Shown: positions 26,303 to 34,984, counted from the first letter of the stretch. The stretch: 64,000 nucleotides of DNA from Chitinophagaceae bacterium UBA1953 (GCA_002336115.1 DDEN01000061.1:144136-208135); one strand, 5' to 3'. Made by a program: numbers and translations. Notes: a model not told the origin generated them from the letters alone.

Positions 26303-26833
26303 TTATAAATATTTTTCCCTGATTACTTGGATATGGTGAAGTTCATGACCAATGGTTGCACGTAAAAAATTTTCAACCGTTAATTCAAACTTCCATGCTG
26401 TACCTGTACATAGAAGCTGTTGTGGTGAAAGGTTATTTATAAAACTTATCGATGCGTTTCTTACATTAACAAAATCATTCAGAAGGTCAGCATAGTTTAA
26501 TTCGTCAAACCGGCTGTTCGCAACCATCAGGTCCTGATCGTAACCGGGCAGAACCGTTTTGTCGTTCCGGCTAAAACGAAGACAACGGTAAAGCATTATC
26601 CGCTCATGATCTGTAATATGACCAACTATTTGTTTAATACTCCATTTGCCATCTGCATAGCGAAAACGGGATTTTTGTTCACCAATCGATTTCAGTAATA
26701 CTGAGTTTTCTGTTGATGAAAACAGTTCATATATATCTTTATTACCTGTAAGTTCAATATAATAAGGAAATCCGTCTTTTACAGTGTATATCATAATTGT
26801 ATTGTTTGGCGAAAGGTACGCTACTTCCGGCAT
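26303..26833 (-). CDS. DinB/YfiT-like putative metal-binding protein
   Basis: 176 aa (an alternative ATG at 26794 would remove 13 residues). Four-helix DinB-like pattern: KWSIKQIVGHITDHERIM supplies the first histidine of the metal triad and the C-terminal FLRATIGHELHHIQVIREKYL region the other two. Family members include bacillithiol/mycothiol transferases and many uncharacterised DNA-damage-associated proteins. It is divergent from arsR with 110 bp between, so it might share the arsenic-responsive control region; this is only a positional hint. Confidence 0.82.
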   Translation of the reverse strand: MPEVAYLSPNNTIMIYTVKDGFPYYIELTGNKDIYELFSSTENSVLLKSIGEQKSRFRYADGKWSIKQIVGHITDHERIMLYRCLRFSRNDKTVLPGYDQDLMVANSRFDELNYADLLNDFVNVRNASISFINNLSPQQLLCTGTAWKFELTVENFLRATIGHELHHIQVIREKYL

Positions 26834-26912
26834 TATATGTTCGTGATTGATATTAGTTAAGCGGTTGGCATCCTGATAAAAAAAATAAAAATATTTGTCA
26901 ATTCAAAATCTT

Positions 26913-26930
26913 TATTGCAATATTGCAATA
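26913..26930. promoter_or_regulatory. ArsR operator, 18-bp perfect palindrome
   Basis: TATTGCAATATTGCAATA is identical to its own reverse complement and sits 13 bp before the arsR start, where an autorepressor would block transcription of the ars operon. A TTTG at 26894-26897 could be the -33 element. Confidence 0.75.
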
Positions 26931-26943
26931 TTAAATTTAAACA

Positions 26944-27273
26944 ATGGGTGCTTCAAAAACTGAATATTTTTCAGCAAAACAAAATGAAATTGCGGCAATC
27001 GCAAAAGCAATTGGCCATCCGGCCAGGGTGGCTATTCTTGAATATCTGGTAAAAGTAGATGCCTGTATATGTGGCGATATTGTAAACGAACTGCCCCTTG
27101 CTCAGCCTACCGTTTCACAGCATCTCAGAGAACTGAAAAATGCAGGATTGATAAAAGGTAACATTGAAGGAAATGCCATTTGCTATTGTATTGATGAAAA
27201 AGCAATCGAAAAGCTTAAGAAATATTTTGATGGTATTTCAAACAAACTATTAAAGAAAAACAGTTGTTGTTAA
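26944..27273 (+). CDS. arsR: ArsR-family arsenic-responsive repressor
   Basis: 109 aa winged-helix repressor. GHPARVAILEYL opens the fold, and QPTVSQHLRELKNAGLI is the recognition helix and turn. DACICGDIV carries the Cys pair in the position of the classical ELCVCDL arsenite sensor, and a further CC sits at the extreme C-terminus (NSCC). It would release the operator when trivalent arsenic binds these thiols. First gene of arsR-arsM-acr3-arsC. Confidence 0.93.
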   Translation: MGASKTEYFSAKQNEIAAIAKAIGHPARVAILEYLVKVDACICGDIVNELPLAQPTVSQHLRELKNAGLIKGNIEGNAICYCIDEKAIEKLKKYFDGISNKLLKKNSCC

Positions 27274-27289
27274 TATTAAATATCAGTCC

Positions 27290-28123
27290 ATGAACAGTAA
27301 CGAACAGATTAAAGAAATGGTAAAGCAGAAGTATGGTGAAATTGCTTTACAGGATGTTGAAACAAACGCATCTTCCTGTTGCGGCAGTGGTTGCTGCAGT
27401 ACTGAAGTGTACAACATTATGAGCGAGGAATATAATCATGTGGAAGGTTATAATCCAGATGCAGATTTGAAACTTGGCTGCGGATTGCCTACTGAGTTTG
27501 CAAAAATTAAAAAGGGCGATACAGTTATTGATCTGGGCAGTGGTGCAGGAAATGATTGTTTTGTTGCAAGGCACGAAACGGGAGTAACAGGGAAGGTGAT
27601 TGGTATTGATTTTACCGAAGCCATGATTGAAAGAGCAAGAAATAACGCAGAAAAACTAAATTTTAATAACGTTGAGTTCAGGCTTGGCGATATAGAAAAA
27701 ATTCCTGTTACAACAAATGTAGCCGATGTTGTTGTTAGCAACTGTGTAATGAATCTTGTTCCCGATAAGCCAAAGGCATTCAGCGAAGTGTACCGTATTT
27801 TAAAACCGGGAGGGCATTTCAGTATTTCAGACATTGTTTTAACAGGCCAATTACCGGAGCGCATTATGAATGCTGCCGAAATGTATGCAGGCTGTGTTGC
27901 CAGCGCTGTTCAGAAAGAAGATTACCTGCAGATTATTAAAGATGCAGGATTTAAAAACATCACGCTTCAAAAGGAAAAAGCAATCATTGTTCCGAATGAT
28001 ATTTTGAAGAACTATCTTACTGACGCAGAAATCGAAATCTATAACTCAAACAAACAGGTCATTTTCAGTATTACAGTATATGCTGAAAAAACGGATAGCT
28101 GCTGTGCTCCCGGATGCTGTTAA
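27290..28123 (+). CDS. arsM: Arsenite S-adenosylmethionine methyltransferase
   Basis: 277 aa. SAM-binding core VIDLGSGAGNDCFVA, GIDFTEAMIERA and GDIEKIP. ArsM-type cysteines are present: SCCGSGCC near the N-terminus, VSNCVMNLV and MYAGCVASA in the core, and SCCAPGCC at the C-terminus. The enzyme methylates arsenite to methylated arsenicals. It follows arsR by 16 bp, and the acr3 start is 7 bp after its stop, so the set is one operon. Confidence 0.93.
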   Translation: MNSNEQIKEMVKQKYGEIALQDVETNASSCCGSGCCSTEVYNIMSEEYNHVEGYNPDADLKLGCGLPTEFAKIKKGDTVIDLGSGAGNDCFVARHETGVTGKVIGIDFTEAMIERARNNAEKLNFNNVEFRLGDIEKIPVTTNVADVVVSNCVMNLVPDKPKAFSEVYRILKPGGHFSISDIVLTGQLPERIMNAAEMYAGCVASAVQKEDYLQIIKDAGFKNITLQKEKAIIVPNDILKNYLTDAEIEIYNSNKQVIFSITVYAEKTDSCCAPGCC

Positions 28124-28130
28124 GCTTAGT

Positions 28131-29165
28131 ATGCAACCAAAATTAAAAACTTTAGACAGGTTCCTCACCTTATGGATTTTTCTTGCCATGCTTACCGGTG
28201 TGGCATTGGGATATTTTTTCCCAACCGTAAAAGAAGTTGCAGATTCATTGAGTTCGGGTGCAACCAATATTCCATTGGCTGTTGGTTTGATATTGATGAT
28301 GTATCCCCCTTTGGCCAAAGTAAATTACGCATTACTACCAAAAGCTTTTCTCGACAGGAAAGTAATGACAGTATCGCTTCTTCTAAACTGGATTATTGGC
28401 CCGTTGTTAATGTTTGTATTGGCGTTTGTTTTTTTGAAGAATGAACCGGAGTATATGGTAGGATTAATTCTTATTGGTCTTGCCCGTTGTATTGCAATGG
28501 TGATTGTTTGGAACGATCTTGCAGGAGGCAACCGGGAATATGGAGCCCTGCTTGTTGCTTTAAACAGCATTTTTCAGGTGCTGACTTACAGTTTTTATGC
28601 ATGGTTGTTTATCAATGTTCTTCCGCAAAAATTTGGTTTGAGAAATTTTAATGTGTCTGTGCCAATGAAAGAGGTGGCTCAAAGTGTAATGATTTATTTG
28701 GGAATACCTTTTGCTGCCGGATTTTTAAGCAGATTTATATTAATCAGGACAAAGGGAATTGATTGGTACAATCGCAAATTTATTCCTGCAATATCACCCG
28801 TTACTTTGTATGCACTTCTGTTTACAATAGTAGTAATGTTCAGTCTTAAGGGGGATAAGATAGTGGAACTTCCAATGGATGTTGCCATAATTGCAATTCC
28901 ATTGATCGTTTATTTTTTGGTGATGTTCTTCGTGGCTTTCTTTATTAACAAGTCGCTGAATATACCTTACGACAAAAACATGTCGGTATCATTTACGGCT
29001 ACAGGAAATAATTTTGAATTGGCTATTGCTGTGTCAATAGCAGTGTTTGGAATACATTCTCCTCAGGCTTTTGCAGGTGTTATAGGTCCGCTGGTTGAAG
29101 TTCCTGTATTGATTTTATTAGTAAGAGCTGCTTTATTTTTAAAAAAGATTTATTACAGCAAATGA
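28131..29165 (+). CDS. acr3: ACR3-type arsenite efflux permease
   Basis: 344 aa from the ATG at 28131; an in-frame extension back into arsM was rejected because it adds a non-membrane leader. About ten hydrophobic segments. LARCIAMVIVWNDLAGGNREYGALLVALNSIFQ (about residues 120-150) contains the conserved Cys of ACR3 pumps, and FTATGNNFELAIAVSIAVFGI the second signature. It exports arsenite using the proton motive force. The stop overlaps the arsC start (ATGA). Confidence 0.94.
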   Translation: MQPKLKTLDRFLTLWIFLAMLTGVALGYFFPTVKEVADSLSSGATNIPLAVGLILMMYPPLAKVNYALLPKAFLDRKVMTVSLLLNWIIGPLLMFVLAFVFLKNEPEYMVGLILIGLARCIAMVIVWNDLAGGNREYGALLVALNSIFQVLTYSFYAWLFINVLPQKFGLRNFNVSVPMKEVAQSVMIYLGIPFAAGFLSRFILIRTKGIDWYNRKFIPAISPVTLYALLFTIVVMFSLKGDKIVELPMDVAIIAIPLIVYFLVMFFVAFFINKSLNIPYDKNMSVSFTATGNNFELAIAVSIAVFGIHSPQAFAGVIGPLVEVPVLILLVRAALFLKKIYYSK

Positions 29166-29575
29166 AAAAAATATTAGTACTCTGTACGGGCAACAGTTGC
29201 AGAAGTCAGATTGCAGAAGGCTATCTGAAATATTTTTCTGGTAACAAGGCGGAAGTGTACAGTGCAGGAGTGGAAACACATGGAGTAAATCCACTGGCTG
29301 TACAGACAATGTTGGAAGATGGTGTTGATATATCAAACCATACATCAAACAATGTGAACGAATACAGGGATGTTGATTTTGATTTTGTGATAACCGTTTG
29401 TGATAATGCAAAAGAAAGATGTCCCTATTTCCCATCAAAAGCCCAAAAATTTCATCATAATTTCCCCGATCCTGCAAAAGCAAAAGGAACAGAAGAACAG
29501 ATTAAAGAACAGTTCCGAATGGTAAGAAATATGATTAAAGAATATTGCAGCAGCTTTATTAAAGAACATGTATAA
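29162..29575 (+). CDS. arsC: Arsenate reductase, low-molecular-weight phosphatase type
   Basis: 137 aa. P-loop CTGNSCRSQIAEG with nucleophilic Cys8, the resolving cysteine pair in VCDNAKERCP, and FPDPAKAKGTEEQI. This is the thioredoxin-coupled (Staphylococcus pI258-like) class, which reduces arsenate to arsenite for export by Acr3 or methylation by ArsM. Start overlaps the acr3 stop by 4 bp. Confidence 0.94.
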   Translation: MKKILVLCTGNSCRSQIAEGYLKYFSGNKAEVYSAGVETHGVNPLAVQTMLEDGVDISNHTSNNVNEYRDVDFDFVITVCDNAKERCPYFPSKAQKFHHNFPDPAKAKGTEEQIKEQFRMVRNMIKEYCSSFIKEHV

Positions 29576-29635
29576 CGCAGCACTGTTCGGTTATCCTAAT
29601 TATACATGTTCTATATAATTGGTAAAAAATTCTTC

Positions 29636-31000
29636 TCAGTATTTTATAAACTGTGTTGATTCGTTAATAAGCCCCCTGGTTTGAAGAATATACTGGCCCC
29701 TTGCTAAATCATTAACCGGCAGACTTATAAAGTTAACCCCGGCAGAGAGGTGAACTTGTTTTTCCTTATATAAAACCCCGGTTTGATTTGTTACAACAAA
29801 CAGAACATCGCCTTCTTTCTCCGTAATTATTTTAGTGTTGAGATATAATGATGCCGGATTGGGGAATATAGAGATTGCTTGCTGCGAAAGACTGTTTTTA
29901 ATAACAGCAATTTCAGAATAAGTGTACTGCCCGTCTTTATCAACCTGTTTTAACCTGTAGTAATTAATACCGGGCAAAATCTGTTTGTCGGTAAACGAAT
30001 AAAACTGATCTGCTGCGCTGTTACCTGCTCCTTGTACAGTTCCGATTGCAGTAAACTGAACTCCGTTTGCAGAATGTTCAACATCAAAATGGTCGTTGCC
30101 TGCTTCCGCAGCAGTTGCCCAGTTTAATAATCCAGCATGGTTAACCAGTTTACCATTAAAGTAAAGCAGCTTTACAGGTAAAGGCACTCCGTTTTTAAAC
30201 AGCGTATAAATATTGAAAGAATTCAGACCTACGGTAGTGAGCGTATTGGTTGTTGTATTGAGAGTTGTATTTGGCAACTGGCTCCAGGTTGAGCCGCTGT
30301 TTTCACTGTAGTAGGCTGATAATGAAGTTTCAGAAATGCTATTCATTTCACTGTGAAAGTAATAGAAAATAACAGTGGCTGCCAGTGAAGAATTGTTGTC
30401 GGGAACTATTTCATACTCCCGGCTTGCCGATTTATTTTTTTGAATAGTATGGTATCGTTTAATTAATGTGTTTCCAAGGTTTGATGCAGAAGTTATGGAT
30501 ACACCAATATTACCCGGATTAACATTTGTTGGCACCGTAAGCATCCTGTTTAGCGTAATATATCCACCATTTAATCCGGTAAACCGGCTGCTGTTGCTTT
30601 CGCCCGAAATAGTGCCGCTTGTACCAAGGTTAACAATATGGTTGTTTAAATCAATACTGTCGCCGCTTTGAAATGTTACCGTTCCCGAAACTGTAATATC
30701 GCTGTTAAGCTGTAGCCCGTTTGAAGTTTTGTTTAACGTGAGGTTATAAAAACCTGTTGCTGAACTTCCGCTTATAAATGTGCCGCTGGTGCTGTTATTT
30801 CCACTGAAAAGCATTGTACTGCTGCCTTTTATAAAGGCTCCGTCGTTGCGGAGACCTCCGTTATTTACAACAAAGTAAACATTGCCATTAGCAACAAGCG
30901 CAACACCGGTTTTGTTAAACAATCCCTGCGAAGAAATCTTTCCGGGGTTTAGCACAGCAACCAGAAACATACAGAGTATGAGTTTACATAAATTTTTCAT
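29636..31000 (-). CDS. Exported protein with T9SS C-terminal sorting domain
   Basis: 454 aa. Signal peptide to about residue 25 (NPGKISSQ). The N-terminal half is a repetitive beta-rich region (LRNDGAFIKGSSTMLFSGN, DITVSGTVTFQSGDSI). Then comes the widespread cargo linker module LLYFNGKLVNHAGLLNWATAAE.. (about 275-360) with NYYRLKQVDKDGQYTYS, and finally a type A sorting domain (IFPNPASLYLNTKI to TQFIKY, residues 380-454). Probably secreted to or anchored at the surface by the type IX system. The gene upstream, 11 bp away, is likely cotranscribed. Confidence 0.82.
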   Translation of the reverse strand: MKNLCKLILCMFLVAVLNPGKISSQGLFNKTGVALVANGNVYFVVNNGGLRNDGAFIKGSSTMLFSGNNSTSGTFISGSSATGFYNLTLNKTSNGLQLNSDITVSGTVTFQSGDSIDLNNHIVNLGTSGTISGESNSSRFTGLNGGYITLNRMLTVPTNVNPGNIGVSITSASNLGNTLIKRYHTIQKNKSASREYEIVPDNNSSLAATVIFYYFHSEMNSISETSLSAYYSENSGSTWSQLPNTTLNTTTNTLTTVGLNSFNIYTLFKNGVPLPVKLLYFNGKLVNHAGLLNWATAAEAGNDHFDVEHSANGVQFTAIGTVQGAGNSAADQFYSFTDKQILPGINYYRLKQVDKDGQYTYSEIAVIKNSLSQQAISIFPNPASLYLNTKIITEKEGDVLFVVTNQTGVLYKEKQVHLSAGVNFISLPVNDLARGQYILQTRGLINESTQFIKY

Positions 31001-31011
31001 AGCTGTATTTT

Positions 31012-31878
31012 TTACTTGATGTACTCCTGGTGACTGCCGGAACCATCTATCTGTATGTGGAAGTCCAGGAACAGCAATCCGGCATCGTTGTTATAAGTAT
31101 CACCCACTGCACTTGAATTACGCCATATACGGCAAATAAGGATGCTGGAAATTTTTTTACCTGTTCCATCAATTCCTGTGTTACCGGCACTGAGAGCGGT
31201 GATGTTGTGTGTATTTGCTGTAAACGGCCCTGTTGCGGTTAAGGTGTTTGTTGTAATTGTTGGAAATACCTGCGGTGTGGTAGCGTCATAATTGGCCCAG
31301 GTATATTCAAGGTTCCAGACAACGTTGCCTGTACCTGTACCTTTTGGAAGCCAGTGAATATGCGGATAAATTGTGCTGCCTTCTTTCCATGTATGCGGAA
31401 GCTGTACAGTAAATGACATTGATTCAACGCTTTGATTGTCTCTGAAATACCAGATTTGTGGCCCTGAATTACCACTTATATAATCAATTGTAGCGGCATT
31501 TGAGCCTTTATCAAGCGTTACACGTAAATCATCCCACCGTACACCTATTGACGAAAGTTTTGTCCATAAAGGAGCTGTAGTTGTACCAGCATTGTAATAA
31601 TAACCGGAACCGTCAGCATTGTCGCCCGTCAGATTTTGATTGGTGTTATAGACCAACAGGCTGGTGGCAGGGCTTGCTATTGTTGTATTATCTGTTACAG
31701 ATGTTAAGCTAACTCTTGGTATCAGCAATCCTTTATCCGAACTTACAATATCTAACATAGCCGAAATATCAGGATTGTTTCCTGTGGTGTTGATTGCAAC
31801 GTTTTGACCAAAAGAATAAATTTGAAAAAAAGAGATGAAAAGAAAAGCAAGGGTCGGGCTTTTTTTAAAGGGTTTCAT
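31012..31878 (-). CDS. Exported protein of unknown function, tail-fibre-like N-terminus
   Basis: 288 aa from the ATG at 31878; a GTG six codons upstream is less likely. Signal peptide ends near IYSFGQ. AINTTGNNPDISAMLDIVSS and DKGLLIPRVSLT form the N-terminal module common in Bacteroidota surface proteins and some tail-fibre-like proteins. The middle (SMSFTVQLPHTWKEGSTIYPHIHW) and C-terminal beta region are unrecognised. No sorting tail is obvious. It shares an operon with the T9SS-tail protein 11 bp downstream, and both may form one surface structure. Confidence 0.7.
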   Translation of the reverse strand: MKPFKKSPTLAFLFISFFQIYSFGQNVAINTTGNNPDISAMLDIVSSDKGLLIPRVSLTSVTDNTTIASPATSLLVYNTNQNLTGDNADGSGYYYNAGTTTAPLWTKLSSIGVRWDDLRVTLDKGSNAATIDYISGNSGPQIWYFRDNQSVESMSFTVQLPHTWKEGSTIYPHIHWLPKGTGTGNVVWNLEYTWANYDATTPQVFPTITTNTLTATGPFTANTHNITALSAGNTGIDGTGKKISSILICRIWRNSSAVGDTYNNDAGLLFLDFHIQIDGSGSHQEYIK

Positions 31879-32227
31879 AAAGAATGGATTTTTCACTTTA
31901 TAACTAATGTAACCAGACTTGTGCCTGATAATAAGGTAAAGGTATTTTCCTGTGTTGCTTCAGTACATGACCAAAGTCATTTAATTGTTTTAGTTTTTCT
32001 TTTTAAGAGTTTTTGTTTAATGAGTTTCTGGGTAATAAATTATTTTTTTTGCAAAAAATCTTTTACCCTTTTTCTTGGAAAATAAAAATGCGCCGTAGCC
32101 TGGATGACCACGGCGCATAAAACCGAAAATTCAGTTTATTGTTTTACAAATTTTGTGCTTATCAAACCAGTTTCTGCATTTATAAAATTCAGGATATACA
32201 AACTATATATAGGCCTTTTTTCTTTTA
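31879..32227. other. Gene-free stretch with one terminator and a possible shifted coding tail
   Basis: 31879-32075 is AT-rich upstream sequence for the minus-strand operon; no consensus promoter box could be fixed. 32088-32118 is a hairpin terminator. 32145-32227 keeps an open minus-strand frame that looks like the missing C-terminus of the gene at 32228-32818. Confidence 0.6.
32075..32118 (-). terminator. Intrinsic terminator for the minus-strand toxin-antitoxin region
   Basis: ATGCGCCGT (32088-32096) pairs with ACGGCGCAT (32110-32118) around a 13-nt loop. On the minus strand it is followed by TTTTTATTTT. It closes the unit containing higB, higA and the exported protein. Confidence 0.8.
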
Positions 32228-32818
32228 TTACAGAATAAACACTTGGTTTTTGAAAACGTGGTCTTGAATAATTAAAAAACATACCGGAAAATTCAGAATT
32301 ATTTCTGCATCGTTATTACTTAAAGTAACTACAATGATTTTGTCAAATATCTTTTCAAGATAGATTAAATGAACTTTGTTGAATTTCTTTACGTTTATGA
32401 AAGCCTGGCCTTCATCATTTAATTTATATAGTTCAAAAAAATTGTTTAATGAGTCAGTTGCTTTAACGATAAAATGATTATTTGAAACGGGGGTATTGTA
32501 AATCGTTAAAAACCAGATAGTGGCGATTGAATCATTAATTCCCAAACTTTTTTTTGGAATTTTTTTAAATGCAGAGGCCGAATCGTAGTCAGAAGATGTT
32601 ATTTCTATTAGGCTATTTCTAAATGTATATTTCCCAAATGCAATATTTGATCTGCCTTCACATCCTGATTCATGAAAGAAATTTCCAAGGCTATCTAAAA
32701 GTAACGTTGAAGAGCAAAAACCGTTTTTATTTGAGAATACTTTTGTTGTTTTAAGTTGAGAATAGCTATTCGCAAAAATGCAAGCCAGAAGTGTAAGTAA
32801 GAAAAAAGATGTTTTCAT
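32228..32818 (-). CDS. Exported hypothetical protein, possibly frameshifted near its C-terminus
   Basis: 196 aa with a signal peptide ending near FANSYSQ. The body is beta-rich (NGFCSSTLLLDSLGNFFHE, KYTFRNSLIEITSSDYD) with no known motif. The C-terminus KNQVFIL is followed by two stops. A frame offset by one base continues YSLYILNFINAETGLISTKFVKQ (given here as 32145-32216) to a stop before the terminator, and adding one T to the T6 run near 32270 would join the two. Either the gene carries a recent frameshift or this is coincidence. It follows higA by 16 bp. Confidence 0.55.
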   Translation of the reverse strand: MKTSFFLLTLLACIFANSYSQLKTTKVFSNKNGFCSSTLLLDSLGNFFHESGCEGRSNIAFGKYTFRNSLIEITSSDYDSASAFKKIPKKSLGINDSIATIWFLTIYNTPVSNNHFIVKATDSLNNFFELYKLNDEGQAFINVKKFNKVHLIYLEKIFDKIIVVTLSNNDAEIILNFPVCFLIIQDHVFKNQVFIL

Positions 32819-32834
32819 TATATGTTTGCGAGTA

Positions 32835-33191
32835 CTAATAATCCTGTATCAATACATCTGTTGGAATTTGAAGTGACTGATGAATTTGTCGGATCATTCC
32901 GAGTGTCAATTTTCTTTTACGATTTAATATTTCACTTGCCCTGCTTTTCAAACCAACAACTTTTGCCAGATCAGATTGAGTGAATTGCAATTGCTCTAAT
33001 CTGAATTTAATTGCCTCAACAGGATCGGGGTAATCTATCGGGAAATGTTCTTTTTCGTAATTATCTATTAATAGTGAAAGAATTTCCAGTTCATCTCCCG
33101 TTGCATCACCAGGCTTTGCATCAAAAATTACTTCCAGCCTTTCGAGAGCTAGCTGGTAATCCTTTTTTGTTTTAATTGGTTTGATGTTCAT
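32835..33191 (-). CDS. higA: HigA-type antitoxin
   Basis: 118 aa. The N-terminal half (KTKKDYQLALERLEVIFDA) is the helical segment typical of antitoxins that neutralise HigB. The C-terminal half is an XRE helix-turn-helix (FTQSDLAKVVGLKSRASEIL, then RKLTLGMIRQIHQSL). It is encoded after the toxin, 3 bp away, the usual HigBA order. It would repress its own promoter. Confidence 0.88.
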   Translation of the reverse strand: MNIKPIKTKKDYQLALERLEVIFDAKPGDATGDELEILSLLIDNYEKEHFPIDYPDPVEAIKFRLEQLQFTQSDLAKVVGLKSRASEILNRKRKLTLGMIRQIHQSLQIPTDVLIQDY

Positions 33192-33194
33192 TTA

Positions 33195-33488
33195 TTAAAT
33201 TTTTGCTGCGTCAATTTTATCGTATTGTGTATGCGTTCCAATAAACCTTATCCAAATAAGTTGATAGCGATAATTAATTCTTACAATTAGTCTGTAGTGA
33301 TTGCCTTTGATATTAAAAACTACCCGGTTGTTTTCCAAAAAGCTGGCACTTGGATATTCCCTTTTGATTTCTGATGGACTTTTCCATTTCGCATTTTCAG
33401 CTTCCTTGTACCAGGATTTTAACTGTTGTTCACAGTCGGGATATTTTATCCAGAAATCTTTCAGTGTTTTTTTAGCAATAACTCTCAA
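33195..33488 (-). CDS. higB: HigB-type mRNA interferase toxin
   Basis: 97 aa from a TTG start. HigB_toxin family pattern: DFWIKYPDCEQQLKSWYKEAE, then FNIKGNHYRLIVRINY and WIRFIGTHTQYDKIDA. Toxins of this family cleave mRNA in association with the ribosome. The weak start codon fits toxin genes that are kept at low translation. Confidence 0.88.
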   Translation of the reverse strand: MRVIAKKTLKDFWIKYPDCEQQLKSWYKEAENAKWKSPSEIKREYPSASFLENNRVVFNIKGNHYRLIVRINYRYQLIWIRFIGTHTQYDKIDAAKI

Positions 33489-33507
33489 ACTAAAAGTTTT
33501 TCAAAAT

Positions 33508-33531
33508 TAAAAAAAGTTCCCAAAATGGGAA
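33508..33531 (-). terminator. Short hairpin between the DUF296-like gene and higB
   Basis: TTCCCA-AAA-TGGGAA (33517-33531). On the minus strand it is followed by CTTTTTTT and lies 3 bp after the DUF296-like stop, fitting an intrinsic terminator. It also lies about 30 bp upstream of higB and could double as a HigA operator. Confidence 0.5.
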
Positions 33532-33534
33532 AAT

Positions 33535-34002
33535 TTATTTTTTCTTCACCTGTAATTCTTCCCAGGGTGTTGTGCCATCTTTTTCTCTTGTAAAAATCAA
33601 TTGCTTTCCTTCACCGATTACAATTTCAGCTGTGGTGTAAATAAAATTGCTGTCAAGCAAATGACCGCCTGTTGTTTTTCCTGTACTGTCGCTGATACTG
33701 ATGTGCAGGTGCGAACCGTTGGTGTTGACAGTTCCTGTTAAACTGACGATTTCAAAATGGCCATTGCCTTTTGTTCCTTCGGGTTGATTGGCAAAACGGA
33801 TATTCCATTGTATTAAACTTCCTGCACAGGTCATAATCCAGCCAGCTTCAATTTTTTCTTTTTGAACATAAGCTTCAATTTCTTTTCGCAGATCCTGTCC
33901 CGGCTTTAAGCGAATGGCATGAACTTTTATTTCTTCATTCTGCATAGGCTTTGTGTTTTGACAGGAAATAAAAAAAAGAAACAGTATAAAAATGTATCGC
34001 AT
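33535..34002 (-). CDS. DUF296 (PPC) domain protein with lipoprotein signal
   Basis: 155 aa. MRYIFILFLFFISC is a lipoprotein signal with Cys14. Residues about 25-150 match the PPC/DUF296 fold: VHAIRLKPGQDLRKEIEAYV, GWIMTCAGSLIQWNIRFA, FEIVSLTGTV, HLHISISDSTGKTTGGHLL, and the C-terminal sheet FTREKDGTTPWEEL. PPC domains are best known from cytosolic and plant AT-hook DNA-binding proteins and contain a metal-binding His cluster. An exported, lipid-anchored copy must have another role. Confidence 0.82.
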   Translation of the reverse strand: MRYIFILFLFFISCQNTKPMQNEEIKVHAIRLKPGQDLRKEIEAYVQKEKIEAGWIMTCAGSLIQWNIRFANQPEGTKGNGHFEIVSLTGTVNTNGSHLHISISDSTGKTTGGHLLDSNFIYTTAEIVIGEGKQLIFTREKDGTTPWEELQVKKK

Positions 34003-34133
34003 TATTTTTTATTGAAATGAAATTACCGGATGAAACAATTTTTTTCCTCGCATCGAAGATAATCTCAACAAATGAAATTGAGTTAATCAATCCGGCTCAT
34101 CTCAAAAATCCCATAAATCCCGGTTCAGACAAT

Positions 34134-34955
34134 TTAATCAACAAACAAATCTTTAAACAGTTCAGCGCCGGGTGTAACACTGTACTTACGTAAATCGGTT
34201 ATACCTTCTGCTGCAAACACATCTTCATCAACAAATAAATTGCCCGTACAGTTTCTTGATGGTTTGCTGAGAATAATATGTGCTGCATCGGCCAGTATAT
34301 CGGGTTTGCGGCTCATTTTTGCAAGTGCTTTTCCGCCTAATAAATTTCGTACAGCAGCAGTATCAATAGTTGTTTGCGGCCATAAAGAATTAGCTGCAAT
34401 GCCTTCCTTTTTAAATTCAGACGACCAGCCAAGCGTAAGCATACTCATGTTGTACTTGCTGATGGTGTACGTAACATGATCGGCCAGCCATTTTGCACGC
34501 ATAGTTAATGGGGGGGATAAGGTGAGAATGTGCGGATTGTTTCCCTTACGGAGATAGGGAATACAGGCTTTCGTCATAAAAAATGTACCACGTACATTAA
34601 TGTCAAACATCAGATCGTATCGCTTTGCTTCGGTTTGCTCAGTAGGAGATAATGTTATTGCCGATGCATTATTGATAAGGATATCGATCCCTCCAAATTC
34701 AGCAACTGTTTTTTCAACGGCAGCCTGTATCTGATCTTCATACCTGATGTCGAGCTGAATGGCTAATCCGTTGCCACCAGCTGCAGTCATATCGCTGGCC
34801 GATGAAAAAATGGTTCCCCCGAGTTTTGGATTTTCTTCCACGCTTTTTGCAGCAACTACTATGTTAGCTCCTTCTTTTGCAAGGCGTAAACCTATTGCTT
34901 TGCCTATGCCCCGGCTTGCTCCGGTAATAAAAACTGTTTTTCCTTTAAATGACAT
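34134..34955 (-). CDS. SDR-family oxidoreductase (HSDL2-like)
   Basis: 273 aa. NAD(P)-binding TGASRGIGKAIG at residues 11-22, LINNASAITL, and catalytic YTISKYNMS (Tyr-x3-Lys). The segment IVVAAKSVEENPKLGGTIFS, followed by the long acidic tail after SRNCTGNLFVDEDV, matches the hydroxysteroid-dehydrogenase-like 2 subgroup, which lacks a defined substrate. The nearby acyl-CoA dehydrogenase would fit a fatty-acid or lipid context, but they are not in one operon. Confidence 0.88.
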   Translation of the reverse strand: MSFKGKTVFITGASRGIGKAIGLRLAKEGANIVVAAKSVEENPKLGGTIFSSASDMTAAGGNGLAIQLDIRYEDQIQAAVEKTVAEFGGIDILINNASAITLSPTEQTEAKRYDLMFDINVRGTFFMTKACIPYLRKGNNPHILTLSPPLTMRAKWLADHVTYTISKYNMSMLTLGWSSEFKKEGIAANSLWPQTTIDTAAVRNLLGGKALAKMSRKPDILADAAHIILSKPSRNCTGNLFVDEDVFAAEGITDLRKYSVTPGAELFKDLFVD

Positions 34956-34984
34956 ACGAATCGTTTATTTAAAATATAATTTTT

